A stretch of 22,414 nucleotides of DNA, taken from Rodentolepis nana. Taxonomy: Eukaryota; Platyhelminthes; Cestoda; Cyclophyllidea; Hymenolepididae. A program made the position numbers and the translations under genes. The DNA lies in the NCBI GenBank assembly GCA_900617975.1, contig UZAE01012170.1, positions 1 through 22,414 on the forward strand, given 5' to 3'. Within the stretch, counting starts at the first letter, position 1, and each line of letters starts with the position of its first letter. Under the pieces are notes generated by a model. It was not told the origin of the DNA and ran no database searches. It was given only the letters and a program-made list of their open reading frames with translations. This document shows positions 1-9,456 of the stretch, piece after piece.

Positions 1-295
1 GTCGATGATCATAAAGATTCCTAACTTCCTTAATAAGTATTCTTGACCGTAAAAGAGCAATATGGTTTCTCATATTTTTAAGAGGATATCTAATATGTTA
101 CCTCATGAAAATTTAATAAACTTATTTGATAAATCTTTAGTTTCAGACCAACAACTCATTCCTGCACGCAGGGTACGATATTTTGCGTTAAAAGAGAGAA
201 TTTAATGTCTTACCAGTCAGTAATGTCATACCAATCAATACTACTGAAGCAGAACGGTCATGTATTCTGTCAGATCATAGGTGTTACGGGAACAG

Positions 296-303
296 TATAT
301 AAA
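296..303 (+). promoter_or_regulatory. TATA box of the MEG-like gene
   Basis: A canonical TATATAAA lies 51 bp upstream of the ATG at 354. Initiation about 30 bp downstream would give a 5' UTR of only about 25 nt, made largely of an (AC)n run at about 330-344. The other genes here show no comparable TATA element close to their starts, so a strong focused promoter for a secreted product is an inference. Confidence 0.45.
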
Positions 304-353
304 CATTTCGCAAAATGCTTAGATATACCCACACACACACACACTCCACAGAA

Positions 354-2641
354 ATGAGCTGTCTATTCTACTTTCTTGCAGTCCTTCTTGTTGCCACGGT
401 GCAATCTCAAATTAGTAAGTATCGATTTTCACCTTCGTGACACAATATTTTGATCATTTTGAGTGTTTGAGATTGACGAATTGGCATTTCCACATGAATA
501 GAAGTTCACTCAGAGCAGTATTTTTGACAGTTGTATGTCAAAGTAACCCATACAAAATCCCAGACTTGATGTTTTTACTGAAAATATTCTTTGTAATGCT
601 TTAAGTTCATCAGGAGGAATGAACTTGAGTGAACCATCTTCTGCATCAGCAGCAGGGAACAAGAGCAACGGTGAGTTTGCAAGATGTTAGTTGCTTTTGT
701 AATGAAAAGCGGAATAGGGGAGAGAGGATTGAAGTATCTCATTTACCAGCAGTGCGAAACAGGCCCATCAGTAAGTTAGTTAGTTAATTAGTTACTGCCA
801 ACACAAGCAGTAGATATGAGAATGAGATGAATAATAAGATGCAACTTCTATACTATTAATTAGATGTGTTCTCAGAGCAGCATTTTTGGAAAAGCAGAAT
901 GTCAAACAATCCACTTCAATTCTGCTAATATTGTGCTAGTGATTGACGATGATTTTGTAACGCTTTAGATGCGGATATAAGAACCAATGGAGGTAATCCA
1001 TCTGTGCAAGGTAACGTTACCAATGGTGAGTCAATTATTGATTTTGAGAAAGTACAGGAGTGATGCTTCTCATTCACCTTTGCGTGAGAACAGCAGAATC
1101 GGTGAGTTAGTTACTCTGTGGTGAATAATGGAATTTCACTTGAATCACTGTGCTTTCGTAATGCTTTGATAGCAATAGGTGGAAATAATTGATGAGATGT
1201 GCCTTGTACATTGTGGAAGAGAACAGTAATCTCCTTGATTCAGATACTTACTTTGTTAGTTAGTAAGTTAGTATGAGACGAATGATAGAATGCTCTTGAA
1301 TACTCTCATTTGCATTCATCATGTTGGTGCAAAATGTGCAAGTTCATTGGAAAGAGATAATTACTTTTGAATTAGCTTTTTGAAATGGCCTCGATAAGTC
1401 ACCCTTCGATTGGGAAGTCTCGCTTGAAAGCAGTAGCAGTGAATGCTCCTTCTCATCAATGCAGATATCCAATCACGAATTATGCTCTCTACTGTATGTT
1501 TTGAGGTAGGTAGGGAAAGTTCAGATGTCTGACTTGCAATATCTGTAATTGAAGCAAATGAAATGACAATGGCTGGCCTCATCGTTTCACTGCCCTCGAT
1601 ATCATTTGGCTCTGAAATCAGTGCAATTTAAAATAGTTTGCAGTCTGCAGTCAAATGGAGAGTACCACTTTGATGCAATGAAAGTATACACCAACCGTCT
1701 GGTCAAAGTGTTGTCAAGTTATGCAGCTTCAAAATGTTATACTTATCCACACTGCTGAATGGTGTAAATTGAAGGAGACTAGAAGTGAATGATTCAATTG
1801 TGGAGTTAGTGATGGAACTGCCACTGACTTAAGAGACACAAGCCATCTCACTTCCTCTATCAACACACCAGTTGTGAGCTAGTCACACTAACAAAATCTC
1901 TAAGGTGTATCACATCATCGTAGACCTCCAATCACGTATTACGCGCTCTGTTGGTTTTTTCGAAATGTATTATAACAAATGGCAGGCGTTTTGATAGTTA
2001 TCATTAGCCCTTTAGTTGACTTCGGGCTTCACAGATGGGAGGAGGAACATCAAAGTGAGAAGAATTCAGGAGGGGGAATAGAAGAATGTTTCAAAGATGT
2101 AAAAGAAACATACACAAAGGCTCAGAAAGGGTAAGATGAGTAGTGGTAGGGGTCGAATATGGCATACAGTGGGGTGATGGTTGTTTGAAGTGAGAAGTCA
2201 ACTGCCGATTAATAGACTTTTTTGCCGCATGAGTATACGTTGCCCAGGGTGCACCACGTGGAGGTAAGTCTATCGCACACCCCAGGTAAGTCTATCGAAA
2301 TGTTGAATACCATGTTTCAGCATGGAGAGTATTAATCGGACACTGGTTAGCCCAACGTTTCACTCCCTTATCCCTTATTTGGGCTCAGAAATCAGTGAAA
2401 TTTGAAATTATCTGTAATTAAATGAGTGTTTTGGGTCTAATCGTCTGACTTTCAGGGTTTTTTTTTCTTCAAAATATATGATTACTTTTCTTCATTTATT
2501 AATTTCATTTGTGACTTTTTTGTGCCTTTTACTTCAGTTCAGTCGGAAGCAAATAAAGATGGCGGCATGAGTATGGGAATTTTGATCCTAATTTGTCTTA
2601 GTTCTGTTGTAATTTATCTGCAGTTGCTATTCTATTTATAG
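354..2641 (+). CDS. Micro-exon gene (MEG)-like secreted or surface protein
   Basis: I assembled this from splice signals; it is not one open frame. Exons: 354-414, 614-670, 969-1025 and 2538-2641, all with GT-AG introns and all joined in phase 1. The two middle exons are each exactly 57 nt, so they can be skipped or included without a frameshift. The 92-residue product has an N-terminal signal peptide (residues 1-about 18, core FLAVLLVATVQS), a Ser/Asn/Gly-rich middle with N-glycosylation sequons at N24, N36 and N55, and a hydrophobic tail (about 72-92) running to the last residue. The tail could be a membrane anchor or a GPI signal. A signal-peptide exon followed by symmetric micro-exons is the hallmark of the MEG families known from schistosomes and reported in tapeworms. 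An extra in-frame 21-nt exon may exist at 750-770. The first AATAAA after the stop is at 2938-2943. I do not recognise the protein family; the splice structure is inferred. Confidence 0.6.
750..770 (+). other. Possible 21-nt cassette micro-exon
   Basis: Inside the intron between the two 57-nt exons, TTACCAG precedes a 21-nt block followed by GTAAGT. Using the next AG at 752 gives 18 nt instead, a tandem NAGNAG-type acceptor. Either length is a multiple of three and keeps phase 1, adding 7 or 6 residues with no stop. Without transcripts its use is uncertain. Confidence 0.3.
1174..1200 (+). pseudogene. Decayed third copy of the 57-nt micro-exon unit
   Basis: The acceptor context TAATGCTTTGATAG matches those of the two live exons (TAATGCTTTAAG and TAACGCTTTAG). 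The following reading, in the phase-1 register, meets TGA after six codons (A-I-G-G-N-N-stop), and no good donor follows. Upstream, at about 1070-1110, a block resembles the 740-785 region but its acceptor is degraded. This looks like a duplicated exon-intron unit that has lost coding capacity. Confidence 0.35.
1395..1660. repeat. Intronic duplication, copy A
   Basis: Blocks here recur in order at about 1890-2440. Examples are CCAATCACGAATTATGCTCT against CCAATCACGTATTACGCGCT, and GGCTCTGAAATCAGTGCAAT against GGGCTCAGAAATCAGTGAAA. In the second copy the blocks are separated by a SINE. Divergence is considerable. No coding potential seen. Confidence 0.45.
1890..2440. repeat. Intronic duplication, copy B, split by a SINE
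   Basis: This is the second copy of the block at about 1395-1660. It is interrupted by the SINE at 1969-2294, so the duplication probably predates that insertion. Confidence 0.4.
1969..2294 (-). mobile_element. SINE-like retroelement, copy 1 (full length)
   Basis: This is a member of a family with four copies in the window. It is flanked by TCGAAATGT at 1960-1968 and again at 2295-2303, a 9-bp target-site duplication. The 5' end is at high coordinate (GGGGTGTGCGATAGACTTACC on the minus strand, preceded by a short extra repeat of that motif); the A-rich 3' tail is at low coordinate. It lies in the last intron of the MEG-like gene, antisense to it. It places two perfect splice-donor consensus sites on the gene's sense strand: GAG|GTAAGT at 2264 and CAG|GTAAGT at 2286. 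Confidence 0.75.
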
Positions 2642-3442
2642 TATGTAATAACCATTTTCAATCGCGTTACTTGGAAAATACCACACGTAAATAACAAAGC
2701 CATATATAAGCGCTCCTTATATCTGAAATTATATCCTATCATTCTCCGAACTGTAATCGATTTAATTTCTTCTTTTCAATTGTACAATTAACATAAATAC
2801 TCAACTTTCTCGAAAATTGAAATATGTCAATTGCCATTACACATCTGTGTCAAATTTGAATTTATTACCGAATATTATCAAATGATGCTTGTAAAATTGT
2901 GGTGTTAATTTCATTCTCAATTTTTCATTAATGATAAAATAAATGGATTGAGATCATAGAGTAAATTTAGATAGCCATCAGTATTATTATTAAAATTAAC
3001 TCTGTAAATGATTGGTGGAAATAACTTTTAATTCACGTGTTATATACATGTTCTACATTTCAACATGAGTATTAATGGAATCAGTTCTGTTTATCTCTTC
3101 CTTTGCAGAATCTTTTTAAATCTTCAGTATTTAAACTCATCCATTTAAAATATACATGTACATCGTTCCTCACTGCATTATACCTCAAATTGTACAATTT
3201 TAATCACCCAAAAGTATTCATTTCTATGCCAATGTCAATTGCACACTTAAACTGATACTTTTCTGGTCAGCAAAATTGACAATTTCTCTAGCAACCTTTT
3301 AATTAATGCATCGTCACAAAATCATATTTGTGAATAACCACGCATACGATCTTAACCTCAATCGGATGAAGCATTAAAATGGCCTGGAATTTCAAGTTGA
3401 ACCTTGTTACTTATGCGAGTGTTCTGGAACAACGTTAACTTG
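2642..3442. other. AT-rich gap, no gene seen
   Basis: This holds the presumed 3' UTR or flank of the MEG-like gene, with AATAAA at 2938-2943. No convincing reading frame or repeat was found. Confidence 0.5.
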
Positions 3443-3458
3443 TACTTTGGCATATATT

Positions 3459-3779
3459 TATCGATTTATTTCAAATGACAGGTGGTTTGGTAGCTATCAT
3501 TAGCCCCTTAGCTGACTTCGGGCTTCACAGAGAGAAGGAACATCAAAGTGACAAAAAGGTTGAGAAGGTGAACAGAAGAGTGATCCATAGAGGTAAAAGA
3601 AACAGACACAAAGGTAGAGAAAAGGTGAGGTGAGTATTGTGGAAGTGGTCGAATATGACGTGCAGTGGGGTGATGGTAGTTTGAAGTGAGAAGTCAACGG
3701 CCAGTTAACAGACTTTTTTGTCGTATGAGTATACGTTGCCCAGGATGCACCACGTGGAGGTAAGTCTATTGCGCACCCC
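3459..3779 (-). mobile_element. SINE-like retroelement, copy 2 (full length)
   Basis: This copy has the clearest boundaries. The 16-bp sequence TACTTTGGCATATATT occurs at 3443-3458 and again, identically, at 3780-3795, leaving a 321-bp insert. A long target-site duplication points to target-primed reverse transcription by LINE machinery. On the minus strand it starts GGGGTGCGCAATAGACTTAC and ends in ATTTGAAATAAATCGATA, a degenerate (ATAA)n tail. It has no coding capacity. A B-box-like ATTCGACC lies inside, but the A-box match is poor, so a tRNA origin is unproven. Confidence 0.85.
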
Positions 3780-3795
3780 TACTTTGGCATATATT

Positions 3796-4196
3796 ATATC
3801 TTCGAAAAATTATTAGTGATAGAAACTAGTATTGCGCATGAAATTGTTTGAATCCTCTTGTAAGTATTTATTAAGGTCCAACAACATTGATAATTCTTTT
3901 ATAAATTTTACTATTTGAGGTAGATAACCAATAAAATTAATTAAGGTAATTAGAGATGAGACCATTCAGACTTTAAAGTTCCAGAATCTGAGATTCAATG
4001 ACACCACCGTCCAATCCGTCAATAGTGCTATTTTTATAGTAATAATTATAATAATAATGCCGGTTTACATAGCAACATAACTCTTCCTGAAAGCTATGCA
4101 ATACATTATATGGATTTAACGTGCCAGAGACGCTTTTGCACGCGCCATAACTCCATTTTGGACCATCTCTGCAGACCTCTTTAACTCTATGTTTAA
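3796..4196. other. Gap between SINE copies, nothing identified
   Basis: AT-rich sequence with no usable frame. A slightly GC-richer stretch at about 4115-4180 is unexplained. Confidence 0.4.
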
Positions 4197-4395
4197 TTCA
4201 TACTACTTCCACAGTACTCTTCCTACCTTTTTCTACCTTTGTGTCTCTCTTTTACATCATTAAAACACTCTTCTGTTCTCCCCCCCCCTCTCGAAATTTT
4301 TTTCCACATTGATATTTCTTCCTTTCTGTGAGGCCTGAGGTCACCTAAAGGGCTAATGAAACTATCAAAATGCCTGCCATTTGTTATAAATAAAT
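4197..4395 (+). mobile_element. SINE-like retroelement, copy 3 (5'-truncated)
   Basis: This copy is in the opposite orientation to the other three. It lacks the first roughly 120 bp of the element (hairpin region), begins near CATACTACTTCCACAGTACT and runs to the tail TTATAAATAAAT. Loss of the 5' end with a kept 3' tail is typical of target-primed reverse transcription. It contains a C-homopolymer at about 4280-4289. I found no clear target-site duplication. Confidence 0.75.
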
Positions 4396-4862
4396 GTGTA
4401 GTTTATAAAAATGGAAACGTAGTCTTCTTATGGACGTGAGTTAACTCCACTGAAGATTATCTTTGATTTGCTCAAATAAGGCATCTCAAATCCCTAGTTA
4501 ACTAACATTGAAAAGTAGGCCCACTTTGATAGCTGATGTGCTTTCAGTGCTTGACGACCATCCAGGTCAAAGACTTGGATTCCACATTTGTCTTATGTCC
4601 ATTTCAAGTGCTAGCATAAGATGATTTCCCCTACATTCGAATTCGGAGTCCACATACTTTCACTTTGGCTGTCTAAATAAATCTTTATCTGGCAAGGAAA
4701 GGTTATTTTTAAATAGAGAGTAAAACTGTTAGTATAGTAATGCTTTATTTCAGATTTTTTACTTGGTATTTCATTTTAAGTCCAAAGCTCGCATTTGAAT
4801 ATGCTTCAATGCGTAAATAAAAAGAATTTTCTGTTAATCGATACATAGGAAACATCGAATTT
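4396..4862. other. Gap, nothing identified
   Basis: AT-rich, with no credible exon, RNA gene or repeat recognised. Confidence 0.4.
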
Positions 4863-5238
4863 TGTAGCGAGGTTCATTATATTTCATATTAAATATTAAC
4901 TCTCCTTTGTGGGACACGTTATCGCTTTGTGTGTCATCGCATGCCCGCATGCCAAGATTGGAAGGTGCGGCCATACAACTCTGTGTGCAGCGATCGTACA
5001 AACAGTGACCAATCATCAACCTGTTTAACCTAATCCCCCATCCTGATCATGAGTATCTCCCTGCGTGAACACTTTATCCACAATATACGTCCTGAATAAA
5101 CGTGCTCCGTGCTACATGTCTGTTTCCTTTCATAGCTGGGCTATAGCTTAGCTGGTTCTGGAAGTCTAGATAGATGTTGGCGAATCTGCCAGAGATTTCT
5201 GAGTTAGTCAGGCTTTACTAGCGTAGCAATCCGCTACA
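4863..5238 (+). mobile_element. Possible solo LTR
   Basis: A 376-bp block, GC-richer than its surroundings, starts TGTAGCG and ends CGCTACA, giving 7-bp inverted termini of TG...CA type. In the plus orientation it carries a CCAAT motif at 5009-5013, a weak TATA-like AATATA near 5082 and AATAAA at 5095-5100, in the order expected of U3 then R/U5. The right end can fold as GTAGC-AATCC-GCTAC. Against this, the 5-bp flanks (AATTT and CCTTT) do not match, no internal retroelement genes adjoin and no second copy is in the window. A non-autonomous DNA element with short terminal inverted repeats is the alternative. Confidence 0.35.
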
Positions 5239-6057
5239 CCTTTTATCAACAGAAAATGTTGATCGTCAATAATTGTAATTAAAAAAGTTTAAGTGAACAA
5301 TAATTTTGGCAACAATAGCAGGCACAAGATTAGAGGGAGGGAGGGAGGGGGGAAATTATATTATCTTTTTTATTGTAGTCTTTTGGTCATTAGATCTACA
5401 ATTATGAAAAGATTTTCGTTTTTATATTGATTTAATTCATTTGTATTATGATTTTCAATAAGATAATTAACTAAGCCTCCCTATTCGCAGCCCCTCATTC
5501 ATTTATACTTTAACTCTTATTGTCAGAGATCAAAGATAGCGAAATCAGAAGTACTCTCTAAAAGCACTCCCTTCCTTTTCGTAATCCGGCTCCCATTTAT
5601 ATAGCCCCCCCCCCCAATCCCTCCCTCTCTCACCCTCTTTCAGTTATAACCGTCCATTATATCACAGGTTCCTTCCGAAATACCGTTTTTCAGATTTTGG
5701 AAAAAATACTCTACCATCTTAGCCCAACTCAGTCGCTCCAATGGCGATTGGGTTCGATTTGCTCATATTAGCTAACATTGATAGTCCATATTTGGACTTG
5801 TATGTAAATGTTGTACTCATGTTGTTAAGTTACTTCACGTTTATCTGCAGACTCGATTTGGATTTCAGTTAAACTTAGCATCATTCACCAAAACTTGCTG
5901 AAAAGTTAAAATCGGTCCATTTATAGACACGCAAAACAGTTAATCGCATAAAGGTGTTCTTAACAATAAAGTTACGATAGTATTGAACTTTCATCATCGG
6001 GAAAAATTGTCGTCACATCGATTTAAAATTTAAATCTTGAGCCGTATTTACATTTAA
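5239..6057. other. Gap with G-rich and C-rich tracts
   Basis: No gene is supported. At 5335-5352 four or more G runs separated by single A bases fit the G-quadruplex consensus. A C-homopolymer followed by CCCTCCCTC is at about 5605-5628. Confidence 0.4.
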
Positions 6058-6514
6058 ATGTTGAAGTTTATTCGCTGTGCCTTCAGTTTTATTTCGGATA
6101 ATATGTCATCTAGTGCAAGGAATAGCTTCAGTGGGACTTATAAATTCAGATCCATGGAGTCCTTAAATACATTGCTCCATATGATTGAGTATCAACTACG
6201 CAGGTAAGCCTGCGAATTCTTATACCTTACACAGCTCCCTACTAGAGAATTCATTCCACCATTCGCAATAAAATATACTCGAAATGGTTTGACTATAAAC
6301 GGCTATATGAATATTGCAGTGGAATGGAAGAGTGACGCCTATATATTCAAATACGAATTCCCCACTTACGTACGCTATCACTTTTGTTAAAATACCTCTT
6401 AATCTAATAATTCATTTATAGTATGGAAGAGGTTGGAAGCTGATCGAGAATATACTTGCTGAAATCAAAGGCCATTATGAAATAAAGAATCAAGAAGGCA
6501 AGGAGAAGAAATGA
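6058..6514 (+). CDS. Weak candidate two-exon gene, unknown product
   Basis: An ATG at 6058 opens 48 codons ending at a good donor (CAG|GTAAGC, exon 6058-6203). The 226-nt intron could end at a poor acceptor (GGAAG) before 6430, giving 28 more codons to TGA at 6512-6514 and a 76-residue basic product. The better acceptor (TTTATAG before 6422) would instead stop after seven codons. The second-exon frame is open and Lys-rich at its end. I recognise no domain. It may not be a gene. Confidence 0.2.
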
Positions 6515-7433
6515 TATTTTATCCATATTTTATATTTATTGTGGTTAAATGTACTTTTCGTTTACTCATTTTATCCGCAATTGAAATATAGATAAGATCG
6601 GTGGCAATACTTTTAATGTATTTATTTGATAGTTTCCTTATGTATACTTTTTTATTGCATAGAGCTTTAAGACAGGAAACATTGTAAGAAATTATATTTT
6701 AGGTCAAATTGTAATTTGTTTCCTGTTACGTGAATTAGATATGGAGCCAAAATTGATATCTGTAAATTAGCCACTTCTTAAAACTTGCTGTGATCCCTCC
6801 GGAATTAGGAAGCACTTCATGCCAAAATGAAAATCAAGCCTTTCCTAAAAGTTAATATTTCTTTCCCATTCGACGATCATCATTTCATCTGGTCGCATTA
6901 GTGAGTACATATTCATCAAAAAAGTATGGTTGAAGTTAACTTGATACGGACGTGTGATTAACGAACGGTAAATAAAATACTGCATTCGAAAATGGTTCAG
7001 TTAAATCATAGACATGTATCCAAATTATTGTGAATGTATATTAAGCAAGTAATCGAACCAATGTTTAAAATGGAATAGTTATCTTACGTTAAAAGTACCT
7101 AAATGCTACCCACTGAGAATTCTTCTGAGCCCTACTTAATTTTATTTCAAAGTTCACTTATTTATTTTAAAGTTGAACATTATTTGGTATAATGAGATGC
7201 TTTAAGAACATTTTAATAAAATTTAAAAACTCGTAGGTAAAAAGAAATATTCCGTAGTTATAATTAGCACTAATGTAACTACAGAATTTAAATAATTACA
7301 AAAATATGATCACCCTTAACTGCCACTTAATAAATCAGGAAACTTATTGTTTTGTTTGCTTGGGCATATATTTAAGCTCCGTGCTTAGACCGGCACGTTT
7401 AACCGTATATGTACCTCCAATAGGATACGTGTT
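6515..7433. other. AT-rich gap upstream of the RAD51AP1-like gene
   Basis: No reading frame or repeat supported. It presumably includes the promoter of the gene at 7434. Confidence 0.45.
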
Positions 7434-7970
7434 ATGCCTTCGCCTAGGAAATCTGTCCGCAAGCGGGTTAATATAAGCTATGCCAAACTCATGAGTGACG
7501 AATCCGATGATGAGTTCTTCAATGACAAATTTGAAACGAAGCCTTTAAAGAGGAAGCAAACAGCAAATAGTGATGAAGACGAGTTCATTGACGATTTTCC
7601 TCCATCCTCACCCCCAAAGAAGCCGAAAGCCAAAAAAGTTACTAACTCAAGCACAAAAAATCAAAAATCTACTAAGGAATCGCCCCAAACAGTATCTAAA
7701 TCTACCCAACTACTCTCAAAACGGCCTATTGTTGCTGTTGCGAAAATCGACGCCTCTCCTATTCCCAATTCAGAAAGATTCACTGCGCAAGAAGTTAGTA
7801 CAAAATCGTTATCTTCGATTGCTCCTACAAAGTCGCCCAATCCTCCTTCCACTCCTATGGCCAAAAATTCAGCGACGTTTTATGTTACTCCCCCTTCCGG
7901 TCTTCGCATTGGACTTTCACGGAAAAATGTCAAAAAGACTCTTCACCCACATATCCGATTGACAAACTAG
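7434..7970 (+). CDS. RAD51AP1: RAD51-associated protein 1-like (RAD51AP1), single exon
   Basis: A 178-residue, Lys/Ser/Pro-rich, probably disordered nuclear protein. Both ends resemble vertebrate RAD51AP1. The N-terminus has a basic patch then NISYAKLMSDESDDEF, like the family's NYS...SDSDDDF. The C-terminus (residues 157-172) reads LRIGLSRKNVKKTLHP, closely matching the RAD51-binding motif whose core in vertebrates is LRLGLSR...KPLHP. In vertebrates this protein stimulates RAD51 D-loop formation in homologous recombination. The middle (about residues 40-150), low-complexity with SP and TP dipeptides, is not alignable by eye and is much shorter than in the roughly 335-residue human protein. 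The gene has no intron, unlike the multi-exon vertebrate gene. It converges on METTL6, with 167 bp between stops. Identification rests on two short motifs in the right places. Confidence 0.75.
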   Translation: MPSPRKSVRKRVNISYAKLMSDESDDEFFNDKFETKPLKRKQTANSDEDEFIDDFPPSSPPKKPKAKKVTNSSTKNQKSTKESPQTVSKSTQLLSKRPIVAVAKIDASPIPNSERFTAQEVSTKSLSSIAPTKSPNPPSTPMAKNSATFYVTPPSGLRIGLSRKNVKKTLHPHIRLTN

Positions 7971-8137
7971 TATGCTTCCTGTGTCTTGTATTTATCCTTA
8001 CCTTAGGTAAAAGAAATCTTTATAGCTTTAGGGTTTTTATTCTATGTCTATCTCATTAAGTGTCGATGCTGTGGTTTTACTTGGGAAACAAAATTTGGTT
8101 GCCACACTTGTTATATTTTTTTATTAGTATAGTTATT

Positions 8138-9456
8138 TCACAAAGGTTTTTGAGCTACCGCTTGGATAAATACACGTCGAACAGAAAGCCCAGCAGCACG
8201 ATTTTCTGTACGCCTGTAAATATAGGTACAAAGCTCTACGGAAAATCCGACATCACTCAACAATGTTGTGAGTTCTTCAAGTGAGAAAAAGTAGGTAAAC
8301 GTTCCATCTTGTCGATGGTAAAGCGGTCGGTCGGCCAGAACACGCGAACCACGACCAAAACGAATTTGACTGTGATCGTAGAGTCCATAGTCTCGCAGTA
8401 TGAGTTTTCCTCCTGGTCGCAGTGAACTGCAATTAAACATTTCAGACCAAAATCCTCGGTAATTAGAGAGTCATAATTTCTGAGAGAATAAACTCACTCA
8501 TAGGCATTTTTAAGACAGGTTGACATCTGATCAGGATGAATAGCTGAAAGGACAAAAATCATGGTAGCGATTTGAAAGGTGACATAGGGATCTGTATCTC
8601 TTAGAGGTTCAAGTAAGTTGGGTCTTGGGACATTTTTCAGGGCTATTCCAAGTGCTCCTTCCTGAGAAACATCACACACAAACGCCGAGCTGAAGTCCCT
8701 GCTGAATGTCGAATTTTCCATCACCTTGGCAACCGCTTTAGGAGAAATATCACAGGCGTAGAAAATCACTGAAGTAGAGGTTAGTTTAAGTAAATCAATG
8801 CGGCTGCTCACAATCAATAGGTAGTTTAAATTATTCTCACCAGGTTTCTCCCGACTTTTATTGAAGTCCTCAATTAGGGGAAAGATGAAATTCCCCACTC
8901 CGCAACCGATTTCTAAAATGGTTACCTGAATGTCCTCGCACTCTGATATCTGGGCTAAGTCTTTGAATTCTCTTTGAGTCCAATGCCGATCCTAAAAATA
9001 ATTGCAGAAAATCATTGCACATTGATTCTGCAGTGGAGATAGGCTATAGACTGAAACAAGTAAAGAGACTAGAATAAGTAAAATGTTCTCCGAGGTGAGT
9101 AGTGAATGAACTACTACTATTAATCTGGTTAGCCTTATAGAAAGCCCCGAACTAGATCTATGCGTTGCGTTTCTAAATTAATAGATAAATCTTAATCATA
9201 CTAACTTTGAAGAATTTGTCACCGTGACGATTGTAAAAGCGGTCCCAATTTCGACCGGCCTCCTTCTGAAGTTTGTTATGCTCAAATGCGGTGCAAAGGG
9301 TGGCTAATTGACGCTCTAGATTAACTTGTGCTTCCTCGGAGATGAATAAGTCTTCGAAAGACTCCGATTGAAAAGTTTCATAGCTACCTCGGTCATTACC
9401 TGAGACAGCGAAATCATTGGAACACTCCTTGTCCCTCGAAATTTCTTTGTCGCCTA
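8138..9456 (-). CDS. METTL6: tRNA N3-methylcytidine methyltransferase METTL6 (5' exon missing)
   Basis: Exons on the minus strand: 9456-9206, 8991-8841, 8768-8498 and 8426-8138, with introns of 214, 72 and 71 nt. All are GT-AG and phases are consistent. The class I SAM-dependent methyltransferase core is clear: NWDRFYNRHGDKFFKDRHW, then SAM motif I ILEIGCGVGN, YACDISPKA, FVLSAIHPDQM, LRDYGLYDHSQIRF and the end RRVFIQAVAQKPL. RDYGLYDH and the C-terminus favour METTL6 over METTL2/8. METTL6 makes m3C32 in serine tRNAs with seryl-tRNA synthetase. Relative to human there is a roughly 15-residue insert before FVLSA. The first exon has a good acceptor (CTTTAAGTAG) but no in-frame ATG, so an upstream start exon must exist between 9457 and about 10600. 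I could not place it. Confidence 0.92.

Noticed and set aside
1361..1582. 73-residue minus-strand frame
   Set aside because: It falls in duplicated intron sequence of the MEG-like gene, and the second copy does not keep the frame.
3500..3697. 65-residue minus-strand frame
   Set aside because: It lies entirely inside SINE copy 2 and is not open in the other copies.
4834..5019. 61-residue minus-strand frame with several Cys
   Set aside because: It overlaps the LTR-like block in antisense and resembles nothing I know.
5138..5240. Pol III A-box-like TAGCTTAGCTGG suggesting a tRNA or tRNA-derived SINE
   Set aside because: A D-arm can be drawn, but there is no anticodon arm and no proper B box. 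The stretch lies at the end of the LTR-like block.
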